Assembly (NCBI GenBank): GCA_963702595.1
Contig: CAVPDC010000016.1
Coordinates: 62,001-126,000 of the forward strand
DNA: 64,000 nt
Direction of reading: 5' to 3'
Source of the DNA: JALORV01 sp963702595
GTDB taxonomy: Bacteria; Pseudomonadota; Gammaproteobacteria; Burkholderiales; Burkholderiaceae_F
Positions 9,044 to 18,341 of this stretch are shown in pieces; the stretch's first letter is position 1, and each line of letters opens with the position of its first letter. The translations under genes were made by a program, and so were the position numbers. Under the pieces are notes generated by a model. The model searched no databases. It saw only the letters and a program-made list of their open reading frames with translations, and was not told where the DNA came from.

Positions 9044-10288
9044 TCAAGCTTTTTCGGATTTCTCCGGCGTCCGCCCGCCCTCGCTTCTTACCGCCTCCAG
9101 AGCGGTGCGTAAGAACGCCACAGCCCCGAGAAGTACCAGCCCCGCCAGAATGCCCAATCCTGCAAGGCGCAACGGGCTGCGGTTTGCGACGTTGCCGGTT
9201 CGAATTCCGTTGCGTACACCGAACTGACCCCGCATCACTTCGAAGTTGTCGAGTGCTCCGTTGACTCGCAAGGCAGCTTCCCGGTTCCATTCCTGTGAAG
9301 ATTCAGCATGAGAGAACGTCTTAGCCGCCAGCGCCTTTAGCTCAGCCAGGAGCTTGACTACAGCGACCTCGCGGTCGAGCAAGGTATCTGCGCTGGAGTA
9401 AAACTGCGCCAATATGGTCTTCTGCTTGAGTTCCCGCTCCCAACGGCGTATCAGCTCGCGCCGCTGCGAGATGGCGCTTTCGGCACCCACAAGCTGCGCA
9501 AGCGGTGACAGGTATCGCTCACCGCCTTCGGCTTGATTCACGCTGACGACCTGGCGGGAGTCCATTCGCGCCGCATCCGGATAGCGCGCCAGTATGGCCT
9601 TCATGTCGTCTGCACGTCGAGCGTACAGTTCGATATCGAGCTCGGCTCGAAGGATGTCCGCACGGACCCCCTTCTCCAGCGACTGTGCGTCTACCTTTCC
9701 GGCTAGTGTCCACGCTCGAATTCGTTCGCGCACCACAGCATTGATGTAATAGCTGGCCAACAAGTCGACGACATCCTGCGCTACAGACTCGGTCCGCGCA
9801 TCGGCAGTGAGTTCAAGTCCAAGCATGTTCGTGGCCGACGCGTCCTTGATATCACCGAACTCCTTCTGATCGCGCCGGCTGAAGGGAAGTACCGGCGCCG
9901 CAACTTTGTCCCAGAAGCCCGGACTCTCGGCCTGCGTGAGCAAGCGTGCTGCTCCCGGACGGCTACTCAACCCGGCAGCTTCCAGATACGCCCCCAGTTG
10001 CGCCGCCGAGTCATAGGAAGCGGCAACGCGCTTGTAGGCCGCCAGTTCGATTACGTTGGCCTTTGGATCCAGTGGCCGATGTTCGGCCGGCCGGGGCTCG
10101 CCTGGTCGCTCAACGATCTTCTGGGGTTCTGGGAACTGCAGCAGAGCGGTAGCTTCGAACTTTGGAAAGAGCAGCCCTACTGCGAACCCGGCGACCGCCA
10201 GCGTTAGTGGCACCAGCAGCACGACGCCGAGTCCGGCACCTAGGTACTTGCGGAGCAATTCGTTAATCTGACCCACCTGATGAGACAC
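9044..10288 (-). CDS. Polysaccharide chain-length determinant (Wzz-like co-polymerase)
   Basis: A 414-residue protein with the two-membrane-helix layout of Wzz proteins: helix 1 at about residues 18-40 (GVVLLVPLTLAVAGFAVGLL), followed by FPKFEATALLQFP, a long periplasmic, Gln/Glu/Arg-rich coiled section, and helix 2 near residue 378-400 (LAGLGILAGLVLLGAVAFL). The first-helix exit into a short beta-rich stretch is the Wzz domain pattern. Family role: inner-membrane co-polymerase that sets the length distribution of Wzy-made chains. It lies between the dehydratase and the ligase-like gene, in the same direction, which supports membership in the O-antigen operon. Confidence 0.82.
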   Translation of the reverse strand: MSHQVGQINELLRKYLGAGLGVVLLVPLTLAVAGFAVGLLFPKFEATALLQFPEPQKIVERPGEPRPAEHRPLDPKANVIELAAYKRVAASYDSAAQLGAYLEAAGLSSRPGAARLLTQAESPGFWDKVAAPVLPFSRRDQKEFGDIKDASATNMLGLELTADARTESVAQDVVDLLASYYINAVVRERIRAWTLAGKVDAQSLEKGVRADILRAELDIELYARRADDMKAILARYPDAARMDSRQVVSVNQAEGGERYLSPLAQLVGAESAISQRRELIRRWERELKQKTILAQFYSSADTLLDREVAVVKLLAELKALAAKTFSHAESSQEWNREAALRVNGALDNFEVMRGQFGVRNGIRTGNVANRSPLRLAGLGILAGLVLLGAVAFLRTALEAVRSEGGRTPEKSEKA

Positions 10289-10350
10289 TCGAACGTTTTA
10301 GCTACTTCGAGCGCAGCCGGGAAACCGGCATTATCGACGATAGCTCAAAA

Positions 10351-12342
10351 TCAGGCACGTCCGCCCACGGTGATCCAGTCGACGATCTCGCCAGCCGGCC
10401 GGTATCCGCTGACAAGCTGGTGCAGCACGTCGAATACCAGCGCGACGTCGTTGGCCTGCGTCGCCCGTTCTAGCTGTGAGAGACACGGACGAAGTTCATT
10501 CCATTGAAGATAACCTTCGCGCGCTTTCATGATGCGCGGGTGCGCGGTCGGCGACGGGTCGTCGCCAATCAGAAGTTCCTCATAGAGCTTTTCTCCAGGC
10601 CGAAGACCCGAGATGCTGATCTCGATCTCGCCCTCAGGGTTGGCCTCGTCTCTGACACTGTGCCCCGACAGTTCCACCATGCGGCGCGCCAGCTCGAGTA
10701 TCCGCACCGGCTGCCCCATATCCAGCACAAAGACCTCACCACCCTGCCCCATCGCGCCCGCCTGCAGTACCAGCTGAGCCGCCTCGGAAACTGTCATGAA
10801 GTAGCGGGTAACGTCCGGATGTGTCAACGTAATCGGGCCACCGGCCTCGATCTGCTTGCGAAAGAGCGGTACGACGCTGCCACTCGAGCCGAGCACATTG
10901 CCAAACCGCACCATTGCAAAACGCGTCCGGTTTCGAGCCAGTCCAGCTACGGGAGCTTCGTCGTCAAACCGTACCATGGTCTCCGCGGCTAGCGCCTGAA
11001 GGATCAGCTCCGCAACGCGCTTGCTCGCGCCCATGACATTAGTAGGACGGACTGCCTTGTCGGTGGAGACAAGAACAAAACTTGCCACGCCGCTTTCCAT
11101 CGCTGCCCTGGCGACGCTCAATGTTCCGAGCACGTTGTTTGCAACACCTTCGCAGGGGTTATGCTCGACCATTGGAACGTGCTTGTACGCTGCAGCGTGA
11201 TAAGCCGTATCGGGCTGCCACGCGCGACAGATATCTGACATGCGGCGGTAATCGCGCACGGTGCCAAGCAATGGCACCAATTCCGACACCAAATGACCAG
11301 GAGACGATTGGTCCTCAAGTATCGCCGCAAGCTCCTGATGAATCGTGTAGAGACCAAACTCGCTGTGATCGACAAGAAGCAACTTGGCCGGGTACTCCTG
11401 CAGAATCTGGCGACAAAGCTCCGAGCCGATGCTGCCTCCTGCACCGGTTACCAGCACCACCTTCCCAGCGAGGTCGCGCGCTAGCAACGCCGAGTTTGGG
11501 GGAACCGGCTCTCGCCCGAGCAGATCCTCGAGGTCTAGTTCTCGAAAGTCTGAAATCGACACTTTGCCGGACGCCAGGTCTGCCATGCCCGGTAGTGTGC
11601 GTATGTGCACCGGCAAGGAGCGCAGTCCTTCGATAATCTGGTGGCGCCGCGCACGCGAGGCGGACGGCAGCGCGAGCAAGATATCCGAAACGGCGAAGCG
11701 TTCGATCAATTCCGCGATGTTGTTCGGCGCGAAGACAGGCACGCCGTTGATGTGACGGCCGATCTTCGTAGCATCGTCATCGACGAAACCGAGAAGATCG
11801 AATTCGCCAGCGTTCGCAACTGCGGCTGCCGTCTGGGCACCCGCCGAGCCGGCTCCGTAGATCAGCAGGCGATGACGCAAGTCATGCTGCGTGCGGCGAT
11901 TAAGCCAGAAGCGCGCCCAAGCGCGCGAGTTACTGACGAAGAGCAGAAACACGATCGGCTGCAGGACCCCGACCGATCGCGGCACACTCGCAGGAAAGGT
12001 CAACACGACAACGCCTATTAGCAGTAAGCCGTAAACCACAGCCGCCTTCAATAGGGTCTGCATCGTCGCCAACCCGGTGTACCGGAAGATGGCGCGATAC
12101 AGCCCAAAATGGATGAACAACGGCAGGAAGATCAGCGGCGACGCCGCATATACCCAGAGTTGCTGGAGCGTCGGAACGTGCCAGACCTCCAACCGCAGTG
12201 TGAAGGCCAGCCACATTGCGAGCCACGCGGCCATCACGTCAGTGGCCATGACGATCACCTGCTTCGTGCGCCTAGGCAGGCCGAGCAGGCGTGCGACCAG
12301 AGTCGTCTCGATTGGCCTTGTCTCGATGGGCCCCACGCTCAT
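10351..12342 (-). CDS. wbpM: UDP-N-acetylglucosamine 4,6-dehydratase, membrane-bound (WbpM/CapD type)
   Basis: A 663-residue protein of the usual length for WbpM-like enzymes. The first 130 residues hold four membrane helices (from VIVMATDVMAAWLAMWLAF), followed by a first Rossmann-like domain (LLIYGAGSAGAQTAAAV) and the catalytic domain with VLVTGAGGSIGSELCRQI, AAAYKHVPMVEHNP and VSTDKAVRPTNVMGASKR, where Met replaces the usual Tyr, as is normal for this group. Family reaction: UDP-GlcNAc to the 4-keto-6-deoxy intermediate used for D-QuiNAc, D-FucNAc or bacillosamine. The C4-reductase gene two positions upstream is its expected partner. This is the classic 3' landmark of pseudomonad-type O-antigen loci. 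Confidence 0.93.
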   Translation of the reverse strand: MSVGPIETRPIETTLVARLLGLPRRTKQVIVMATDVMAAWLAMWLAFTLRLEVWHVPTLQQLWVYAASPLIFLPLFIHFGLYRAIFRYTGLATMQTLLKAAVVYGLLLIGVVVLTFPASVPRSVGVLQPIVFLLFVSNSRAWARFWLNRRTQHDLRHRLLIYGAGSAGAQTAAAVANAGEFDLLGFVDDDATKIGRHINGVPVFAPNNIAELIERFAVSDILLALPSASRARRHQIIEGLRSLPVHIRTLPGMADLASGKVSISDFRELDLEDLLGREPVPPNSALLARDLAGKVVLVTGAGGSIGSELCRQILQEYPAKLLLVDHSEFGLYTIHQELAAILEDQSSPGHLVSELVPLLGTVRDYRRMSDICRAWQPDTAYHAAAYKHVPMVEHNPCEGVANNVLGTLSVARAAMESGVASFVLVSTDKAVRPTNVMGASKRVAELILQALAAETMVRFDDEAPVAGLARNRTRFAMVRFGNVLGSSGSVVPLFRKQIEAGGPITLTHPDVTRYFMTVSEAAQLVLQAGAMGQGGEVFVLDMGQPVRILELARRMVELSGHSVRDEANPEGEIEISISGLRPGEKLYEELLIGDDPSPTAHPRIMKAREGYLQWNELRPCLSQLERATQANDVALVFDVLHQLVSGYRPAGEIVDWITVGGRA

Positions 12343-12484
12343 CTCTTGAGGCAGACGGTAAGCTGCTTAGTACCGAAACTGTTCCACATTGTCAGACCGA
12401 CCCTCTTTCCAACGGGCACACAAATGATAGCCTCCATCCCGCTACTGGGTCGGCTGTTGTCTCTTCGGCTGTTGCACGCGCAAA

Positions 12485-13058
12485 CTAATGCATGACCCCG
12501 TCCCTCTTCAGGACCTTCCACAGCGTCCGCCAGAGAATTGCAAGATCGAACGCAATCGAGCGTCTGCTCAGATACTCGGCGTCGAGTGCCACCTTGACAG
12601 GGATCGGCACCTCATCTCGCCCATTGATCTGAGCCCATCCAGTGATCCCCGGTCGCAAGCGGTGCACGCTTGCCTCTGTCCTGGCACGGATGAGATCGTC
12701 CTGATTGAAGAGCGCGGGGCGGGGTCCGACAAGGCTCATGTCGCCGACGAGGACGCTCCATAGCTGAGGGAGTTCGTCTAGGCTCGTTCTTCGCAGGATC
12801 CGGCCAATCGGCGTTATGTGCGCGTCAGGATTTTCGAGAAGATGAGTCGCAACCGGCGGAGTGCCGCTGTACATCGACCGGAACTTCGGCATCCGGAACA
12901 CTCTGTTTTCCTTGCCTACGCGATCCGACCAGTACAGCATCGGCCCCCGTGACGTCACGGCAACGGCAAGTCCAATCACGTAGCATCGGCACTGCAAGGG
13001 CCGCAAGCAGGATCGACGCCAACGCAATATCTAGCAGACGTTTGGCTAACTCGTGCAT
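12485..13058 (-). CDS. Polyprenyl-phosphate sugar-1-phosphate transferase (PglC-like), frameshifted near 12985
   Basis: Small monotopic initiating transferase that moves a HexNAc-1-phosphate to undecaprenyl phosphate. N-terminal part: MHELAKRLLDIALASILLAALAVPML, the re-entrant membrane helix, in one frame; then, after skipping one base, VIGLAVAVTSRGPMLYWSDRVG, FRMPKFRSM, TSLDELPQLWSVLVGDMSLVGPRP and RPGITGWAQINGRDE. KFRSM, the Asp-Glu pair in LDELPQ and GPRP are the family hallmarks. The restored length of about 190 residues fits PglC-size enzymes without the extra N-terminal membrane domain of WcaJ/WbaP. It follows the C4-reductase gene, so a 6-deoxy-HexNAc donor is likely. Confidence 0.88.
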
Positions 13059-13091
13059 GAGAAGTGCGGACGCGCAGCCAGCGGCGACGGG

Positions 13092-14054
13092 CTAGCTGCG
13101 ACTCGCTGAATACCATTTAGCGGTACGAGTCAGGCCCTCCGTCAGGCTCACTGGAGGCGACCATTCAAGGATCCTGCGCGTTTCGGAGATATCGACTTGA
13201 AGTGTCGCCACGAGTTTGTCGATCTCGCTTCCCATCCCCACCAAACTGGCGCAGGCCCGAAGTACGGACTCAGGCAGGGGAAGTAGCATCGGCCTACGCG
13301 CCATGGCCGCACGCAGAATACTGATCAGCTGCGGCAGTTTGACGTCTTCTCCGTCGCCCGCCAGAAAGACGTTGCCGGGTGCACTCGGATGTTCGAGGCA
13401 CCGAACCAGCAAGTCACAGAGATTCCAAATGCTGACGTAGGATCGCGTGCCGGATACAGACCCAAGGGGCAAAGGAAGCGGGAGAGCGGCCAGCTTCAGC
13501 AAACGAAGGAAATTGGCGCGAGCATTTGGACCGTATACAAGTGGGGGACGGACTATGACAGCCTCGAGCCCCGTCGCTCGCGCTATCTTCCATAGTCCCG
13601 CTTCAGCCTCCAACTTTGAAGTGGCGTATGGCTCCTCGGGGGCAGTGGCATCGTCCGGGCGGAAAGGATGCGTGGATGTGCCCCCGTTCACGCGGATCGA
13701 ACTAACAAAGACAAAGCGTCGGACACTTGCGCGTGCGCAGGCGTTGGCGAAGGCAAGCGTGGTGTCCCGATTGGCGATCCGGTACGCTGACAACAGGCTG
13801 TCCTCCATTTCCTGCAAGACGTGGGCACGCGCAGCTAGGTGAACAGCAGCCTCGCAGCGCGTCAGGAGGCTAGCTCTGTCAGCGCCCGCACGCATGTCCT
13901 CCAGATCAGTCCGGTCTATGCGGACCACCTCGAAGCCGCGTTTCACGAGTTCCGTACTCAGCACCCTCCCAATGAATCCGGAAGCTCCGCTTAGCGCTAT
14001 CCTGGCGCCGGGAGCAACCGAACGCGGAGTCGAGGCTGGGTCCTTCCCATTCAT
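13092..14054 (-). CDS. NAD-dependent epimerase/dehydratase, probable UDP-4-keto-6-deoxy-HexNAc C4-reductase (WbpV/WbjF-like)
   Basis: A 320-residue short-chain dehydrogenase: ALSGASGFIGRVLSTEL (nucleotide loop, residues about 21-37), VHLAARAHVL, FVFVSSIRVNG, and the catalytic YATSK motif. The active-site sequence and the VRPPLVYGP stretch resemble reductases that follow WbpM-type dehydratases. Expected reaction: reduction of the WbpM product to UDP-D-QuiNAc or UDP-D-FucNAc; sequence by eye does not decide between the two epimers. The ATG overlaps the fnlC stop by four bases, and the initiating transferase follows, so this gene sits between the L-FucNAc set and the initiation step exactly as in P. 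aeruginosa O11-like loci. Confidence 0.83.
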   Translation of the reverse strand: MNGKDPASTPRSVAPGARIALSGASGFIGRVLSTELVKRGFEVVRIDRTDLEDMRAGADRASLLTRCEAAVHLAARAHVLQEMEDSLLSAYRIANRDTTLAFANACARASVRRFVFVSSIRVNGGTSTHPFRPDDATAPEEPYATSKLEAEAGLWKIARATGLEAVIVRPPLVYGPNARANFLRLLKLAALPLPLPLGSVSGTRSYVSIWNLCDLLVRCLEHPSAPGNVFLAGDGEDVKLPQLISILRAAMARRPMLLPLPESVLRACASLVGMGSEIDKLVATLQVDISETRRILEWSPPVSLTEGLTRTAKWYSASRS

Positions 14055-15188
14055 CCCTTCTTCCAGACCTTGCGGTTCACGTATTCCGTGTAGCTCAGGA
14101 TAATTCTGAGCACCTTGTCCGAGACGTTCTGCGGCGCGTAATCGTTCACGATGGATAGCAGCCGGTCAGCGCTGCGCGGTTGTCCCTCGAGGACTGCAAG
14201 CGCGTTCTCGACCGCCGTCCAATCGAGTCCGACCATCATGACAGCGCCCTCCTCGAAGCCTTCCGGGCGTTCGTTGACTTCACGCAGGTTGAGCGCCGGG
14301 AAGTTGAGGATCGACGACTCCTCCGTGATCGTTCCGCTGTCGGACAAGACCGCCCGCGCGTTGCGCTGGAGCTGAACGTAGTCCAGAAACCCGAACGGTC
14401 GATGAAAGTCAACGAGATCATCAATCGGTGTTTCCAGCCCAACCATTCGGTTCCTGGTTCTCGGATGCGTTGAAAAGATGATCGGAATCTTGTAACGCCC
14501 AGCGAGCGAGTTGACCAAGCCGATCAGACGGGACAAGTTGGCGCGAACATCGACGTTTTCCTCGCGATGCGCACTCACCAAGAAGTACTCGCCGCTGCGG
14601 AGGTTGAGCCGTTCTAGGACCTGCGACGCGTCGCACTTGGCCCGATAGTGTTCGAGCACCTCTCTCATTGGGCTTCCGGTGCAAATCACCTGGTCCGGAG
14701 GAAGCCCTTCGCGCAACAGATACTCGCGGGCGATCTGGCTGTAGGTGAGATTGATGTCGGCGACATGGTCAACAATACGGCGGTTGATCTCCTCGGGAAC
14801 TCGGAAGTCAAAGCATCGATTGCCCGCTTCCATATGAAAGATCGGCACCTTGCACCGCTTGGCAGCTATGGCCGATAGCGCAGCTATTGGTGTCGCCCAG
14901 CACGAGCAAAGCATCCGGCTGCCGCGCCTGAATCAGACGATCGGCCTTGATGATGACATTGCCAATCGTCTCCGCCGCAACCTCGCCCGCAGCTTCCAGG
15001 AAGTGGTCGGGGCGGCGGATCTGGAGTTCTTTGAAGAAGATTTCGTTCAGTTCGTAGTCGTAGTTCTGGCCGGTGTGTACCAAGACATGTTCACAGTAAC
15101 GATCCAGGCGATCAATTACGCGCGAGAGGCGAATGATCTCCGGTCGCGTTCCGACGATCGTCATTACCCTAAGCATTAAGGGCCTCAC
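14051..15188 (-). CDS. fnlC: UDP-N-acetyl-L-fucosamine synthase (2-epimerase, WecB family), frameshifted near 14880
   Basis: Third enzyme of UDP-L-FucNAc synthesis, inverting C2. Start region MLRVMTIVGTRPEIIRL matches the WecB-family N-terminus; VHTGQNYDYELNEIFF, ALLVLGDTNSC, then, after one skipped base, HMEAGNRCFDFRVPEE, EINRRIVDHVADINL, SAHREENVD and the C-terminal LSDSGTITEESS. HMEAGNRCFD with Asn-Arg is characteristic of the FnlC/WbjD/Cap5G branch as against WecB itself (HVEAGLRT). Either the ATG at 15188 or the one at 15176 could start it; both overlap or adjoin the fnlA stop at 15169. The assignment is strengthened by fnlA and fnlB directly upstream. Confidence 0.9.
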
Positions 15189-16178
15189 TGACGACGGGCA
15201 GCTTCAAAACGACCTGCTTTATCTGCTCGATGTCGAGGCGCCGGGTGTTGTGCGACGTGTAGTCATCGAAACCCGCGATTCCCGGTTCCCCCTCCACGAA
15301 GTACTTGTCGTAATTGAGGTCGCGCGAGTCAGCAGGAATCCGGTAGTAGCCACCCAAATCTTCAGCGCGCGCCATCTCCTCGCGGGACACCAACGACTCA
15401 TACAGCTTCTCCCCGTGCCGAGTACCAATGACTTGATTGGGTTGTCCCGCCCAAACAACTCTTTAAGAGCCGCGGCAAGATCGCCAACCGATGAGGCGGG
15501 AGCCTTCTGCACAAAGATGTCCCCGGGTCGCGCATGCTCAAAGGCATACAGAACCAAAGCGACCGACTCTTCAAGAGACATGAGGAAGCGGGTCATTGCC
15601 GGATCTGTCACCGTAAGCGGCTTTCCATCCCGTAGTTGAGAAAGGAAAAGCGGAATGACGGAACCTCGCGAAGCCATGACGTTGCCGTAGCGGGTGGCGC
15701 TTAGCACGGTCCTGGTTGGATCGCACAACCGCGCCTTGGCGATCATCACCTTTTCCATCAACGCCTTTGAAAGACCCATGGCGTTGATCGGATAGACGGC
15801 CTTGTCGGTACTAAGGACAACGCAGCGCTTGACGTGATTCTCTATTGCGGCACGCATCACATTCTCGGCCCCCTGAACGTTCGTGCGCACCGCCTCCATG
15901 GGATAGAACTCACACGAGGGAACCTGTTTGAGCGCGGCAGCGTGAAAGACATAGTCCGCGCCATGCAGCGCGTCATTGACGCTGTCGTAGTCCCGCACGT
16001 CCCCGATGTAGAACTTGAGCTTCTCGCTTCTGTGCTGGATCCTCATGTCCTCCTGCTTCTTTTCGTCGCGACTGAAGATGCGAATCTCCGAGAGGTCTGA
16101 CTGAAGAAAGTGGTCGAGCACGGCATTGCCGAAGGAACCCGTTCCCCCGGTGATTACCAGCACCTTGTCTTTGAACAT
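15169..16178 (-). CDS. fnlA: UDP-GlcNAc 4,6-dehydratase/5-epimerase (FnlA/WbjB/CapE type), frameshifted near 15415
   Basis: First enzyme of the UDP-L-FucNAc route. Soluble dehydratase of about 335 residues once joined: VLVITGGTGSFGNAVLDHFL, IFSRDEKKQEDMR, HAAALKQVPSCEF, VLSTDKAVYPINAMGLSK (Met-for-Tyr active site), RYGNVMASRGSVIPLF and FVQKAPASSVGDLA. The visible frame then turns into nonsense; restoring one missing base near 15415 gives HGEKLYESLVSREEM and a normal C-terminus ending KLPVVSEALNA at 15169. HGEKLYE is a family landmark, which makes the repair firm. The gene lies between fnlB and fnlC in one direction with tight spacing. Confidence 0.92.
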
Positions 16179-16205
16179 GGTCAGCTCGTATGAGAGAGAG
16201 TTGCC

Positions 16206-17078
16206 CTACCCGAACACGTGCATCGAGCGGACAAGTTCTCGCCACGCCGGCGGTGAGTACCCTGTCAGCTCGCGGAAGCGGCTCGAGTCCAGTGATCTGT
16301 CGATCACGACACGATCGTCCCGGACGATTTCATTCTCACGTCGGTACTCCGTTGCTATCAATTGCAGCAGATCATGCTTGGAGATCGGTTCGGATGAAAC
16401 ATGGTAGACACCGCGCATCTCTGGCCGCGGCAGAACGTAGTCGCGAATCACGCGCGCCAGTTCAACGGTCGGCAACCCCGAAAAGACGGCTCTGGTATAT
16501 CCGTGGACGCGACCAGACTGCCCGAGAAACCAGCCAACCAGTCCATGTGCACCCCCGAGTTCGTGTCCGATTATGGAAGTCCGCAGGGTGACGGAATTAG
16601 GATAGTCAACCTCGCCCAGATGCTTGCTCCTTCCATACAGGTCCTGGGCGTCCGCAGGGTCTGACTCTCGATACATTCCCTTCTGACCATTGAACACACA
16701 GTCCGTGCTGATATGGATCAGGCTCGCACCGACGGCCTGCGTCAGCCGGGCCAAGCGATGCGGCAAGATTGCATTGAGAGGAATTGCCCGAAGCGGGTCG
16801 TCGGCTTGGGCCAGCTGCTTCACCAGACCGATGCAGTTGATGACTACGGTAGGCTGCACCTGCGCCATAACCCAAATTAATGAATCGACGTTCTCTACAT
16901 CGATGCCGCCGATGACACGCTCGGCGCATGACAATGCAGCTCCGTTATCCGGCAGAGATCGCGCCGTTCCCCATACTCTCAGTCCGTCGCTGCTGGAGAG
17001 GAAGCGCATGACGGCATTTCCAAGCATGCCAGTGCAGCCAAGCACGAGTATCTGGTGCCCCGGCGTTTCATTTTCCAC
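16206..17078 (-). CDS. fnlB: dTDP-4-dehydrorhamnose reductase-like C4-reductase (FnlB/WbjC)
   Basis: A 290-residue RmlD-superfamily reductase: ILVLGCTGMLGNAVMRFL (nucleotide loop), VVINCIGLVKQL, LIHISTDCVFNGQKG and the catalytic YGRSK. INCIGLVKQ and CVFNG are typical of the WbjC/Cap5F group that reduces the FnlA product before C2 epimerisation. The start is immediately downstream of the wbuB-like stop (17078 against 17079), and fnlA follows after about 27 bases. Function is inferred mainly from the three-gene context, which is diagnostic for UDP-L-FucNAc. Confidence 0.88.
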   Translation of the reverse strand: MENETPGHQILVLGCTGMLGNAVMRFLSSSDGLRVWGTARSLPDNGAALSCAERVIGGIDVENVDSLIWVMAQVQPTVVINCIGLVKQLAQADDPLRAIPLNAILPHRLARLTQAVGASLIHISTDCVFNGQKGMYRESDPADAQDLYGRSKHLGEVDYPNSVTLRTSIIGHELGGAHGLVGWFLGQSGRVHGYTRAVFSGLPTVELARVIRDYVLPRPEMRGVYHVSSEPISKHDLLQLIATEYRRENEIVRDDRVVIDRSLDSSRFRELTGYSPPAWRELVRSMHVFG

Positions 17079-18341
17079 CTAGCGCGCTCCCTCTGCCTGC
17101 CCATGCGCCGGTCCACCAGGACCGGTTCGATCCGAGACTAGTCGCTCGAGGCGTGCGGCCAAGACGTTCGCCAACGCACGAGGTTCGAAATGCTTCTGAT
17201 AGTAGGACCGTCCCGCCACACCAAGTCGCTCCCTCTGCGAGTTGCTCATCCTACGCAACTCTCGTACAGCACTCGCAAGCCCAGCTGCATCTTCCGCAGA
17301 ACACGCAATGCCGGCTGCTGCCTCCCGAACCACATTCGCGCCTTCTCCATCCAGCACCGCTAATATCGGCTTGCCCGCCGCGAGATACGCCTGTACCTTG
17401 CTCGGAATGGTCTGGGCCATGACGGGATCCCGAACGAGGGTCACAAGCAAAGCAGACGCCTGCGACAAAATCCCGGGCATCGCATCCGGCGGAAATCTGC
17501 CGGCCAGCTGCACGTTAGCTAGGCCTCGTCGCGCAACTTCGTCCGCAAGCCACTCGTCACGGCTGCCACTGCCCACCAGTACAAAACGCACATCGGGCAG
17601 ATCGGACAACTGTTCTGCCGCCTCGAGGATCGTACCCAGCGACTGGACGATACCCAGGTTGCCCGCGAAAACTACGTTGAACCCGGGCAATAGTTCCAAC
17701 GCTGGAGGCACATCCGCCACCGCCTCTACGAACGCCAGTTCTCCGGGATTCGGGTGGTACTCGACTGGCGTGGCGCCTGCCCACGCACTGACCGGCGCGA
17801 CGAAGGCGCGCGACTGCACAAGTAGCAGGTCGTTGTGGCGGTAAATCCACCGCACCACGTAGCCGACCGCATTGAGCACGGTCTTGTTTCGAACGAAGCC
17901 GGTGACGCTGAGGCTCTCCGGCCACAGATCCTGCACCCAAGTCACCAATTTTGCGCGCTTCACCCAAGCCAAACAGATTCCAGGGATTGCCTGCAGAATC
18001 GGCGAAATCCCATGAACGAAAACGACATCAAACCGCTTTCCCCGCAATAACCAAGGGCCCACCGTGGAAGCAAAAACGACAAATGACAGGTAGTTCAATG
18101 CAAGTCGCAGCCCCGAGCCTCTCCCCCGTGGCAAGAGCGGTACGCGATGAATCTGTAGCCCGTGACGCTCTTGCACTCGAACAGACAACATCGAGTATCC
18201 AGGATGAATTTCACCGTCCGGATAGTTCGGCTGGCCAGTCAGCACGGTCACGTCGTTGCCCACGTCGCGCAGCGACTGCACGACCTCATTGATGCGAAAC
18301 ACTTCCGGCCAGAAGTACTGAGTTACGACCAAAATTCTCAC
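17079..18341 (-). CDS. GT4 glycosyltransferase, WbuB/WbjE-like (probable L-FucNAc transferase)
   Basis: A 420-residue GT-B enzyme. The N-terminus MRILVVTQYFWPEVFRINEVV and the later WVQDLWPESLSVTG are typical of WbuB proteins that travel with fnlABC. The C-terminal Rossmann domain has VVFAGNLGIVQSLGTIL and the loop IPSKVQAYLAAGKPILA, where family members bind the donor phosphates. Predicted cytoplasmic-face transferase adding L-FucNAc to the lipid-linked first sugar. The ATG overlaps the stop of the upstream glycosyltransferase by four bases (18338-18341), and its stop touches fnlB, indicating translational coupling of transferase and donor synthesis. Confidence 0.85.
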   Translation of the reverse strand: MRILVVTQYFWPEVFRINEVVQSLRDVGNDVTVLTGQPNYPDGEIHPGYSMLSVRVQERHGLQIHRVPLLPRGRGSGLRLALNYLSFVVFASTVGPWLLRGKRFDVVFVHGISPILQAIPGICLAWVKRAKLVTWVQDLWPESLSVTGFVRNKTVLNAVGYVVRWIYRHNDLLLVQSRAFVAPVSAWAGATPVEYHPNPGELAFVEAVADVPPALELLPGFNVVFAGNLGIVQSLGTILEAAEQLSDLPDVRFVLVGSGSRDEWLADEVARRGLANVQLAGRFPPDAMPGILSQASALLVTLVRDPVMAQTIPSKVQAYLAAGKPILAVLDGEGANVVREAAAGIACSAEDAAGLASAVRELRRMSNSQRERLGVAGRSYYQKHFEPRALANVLAARLERLVSDRTGPGGPAHGQAEGAR

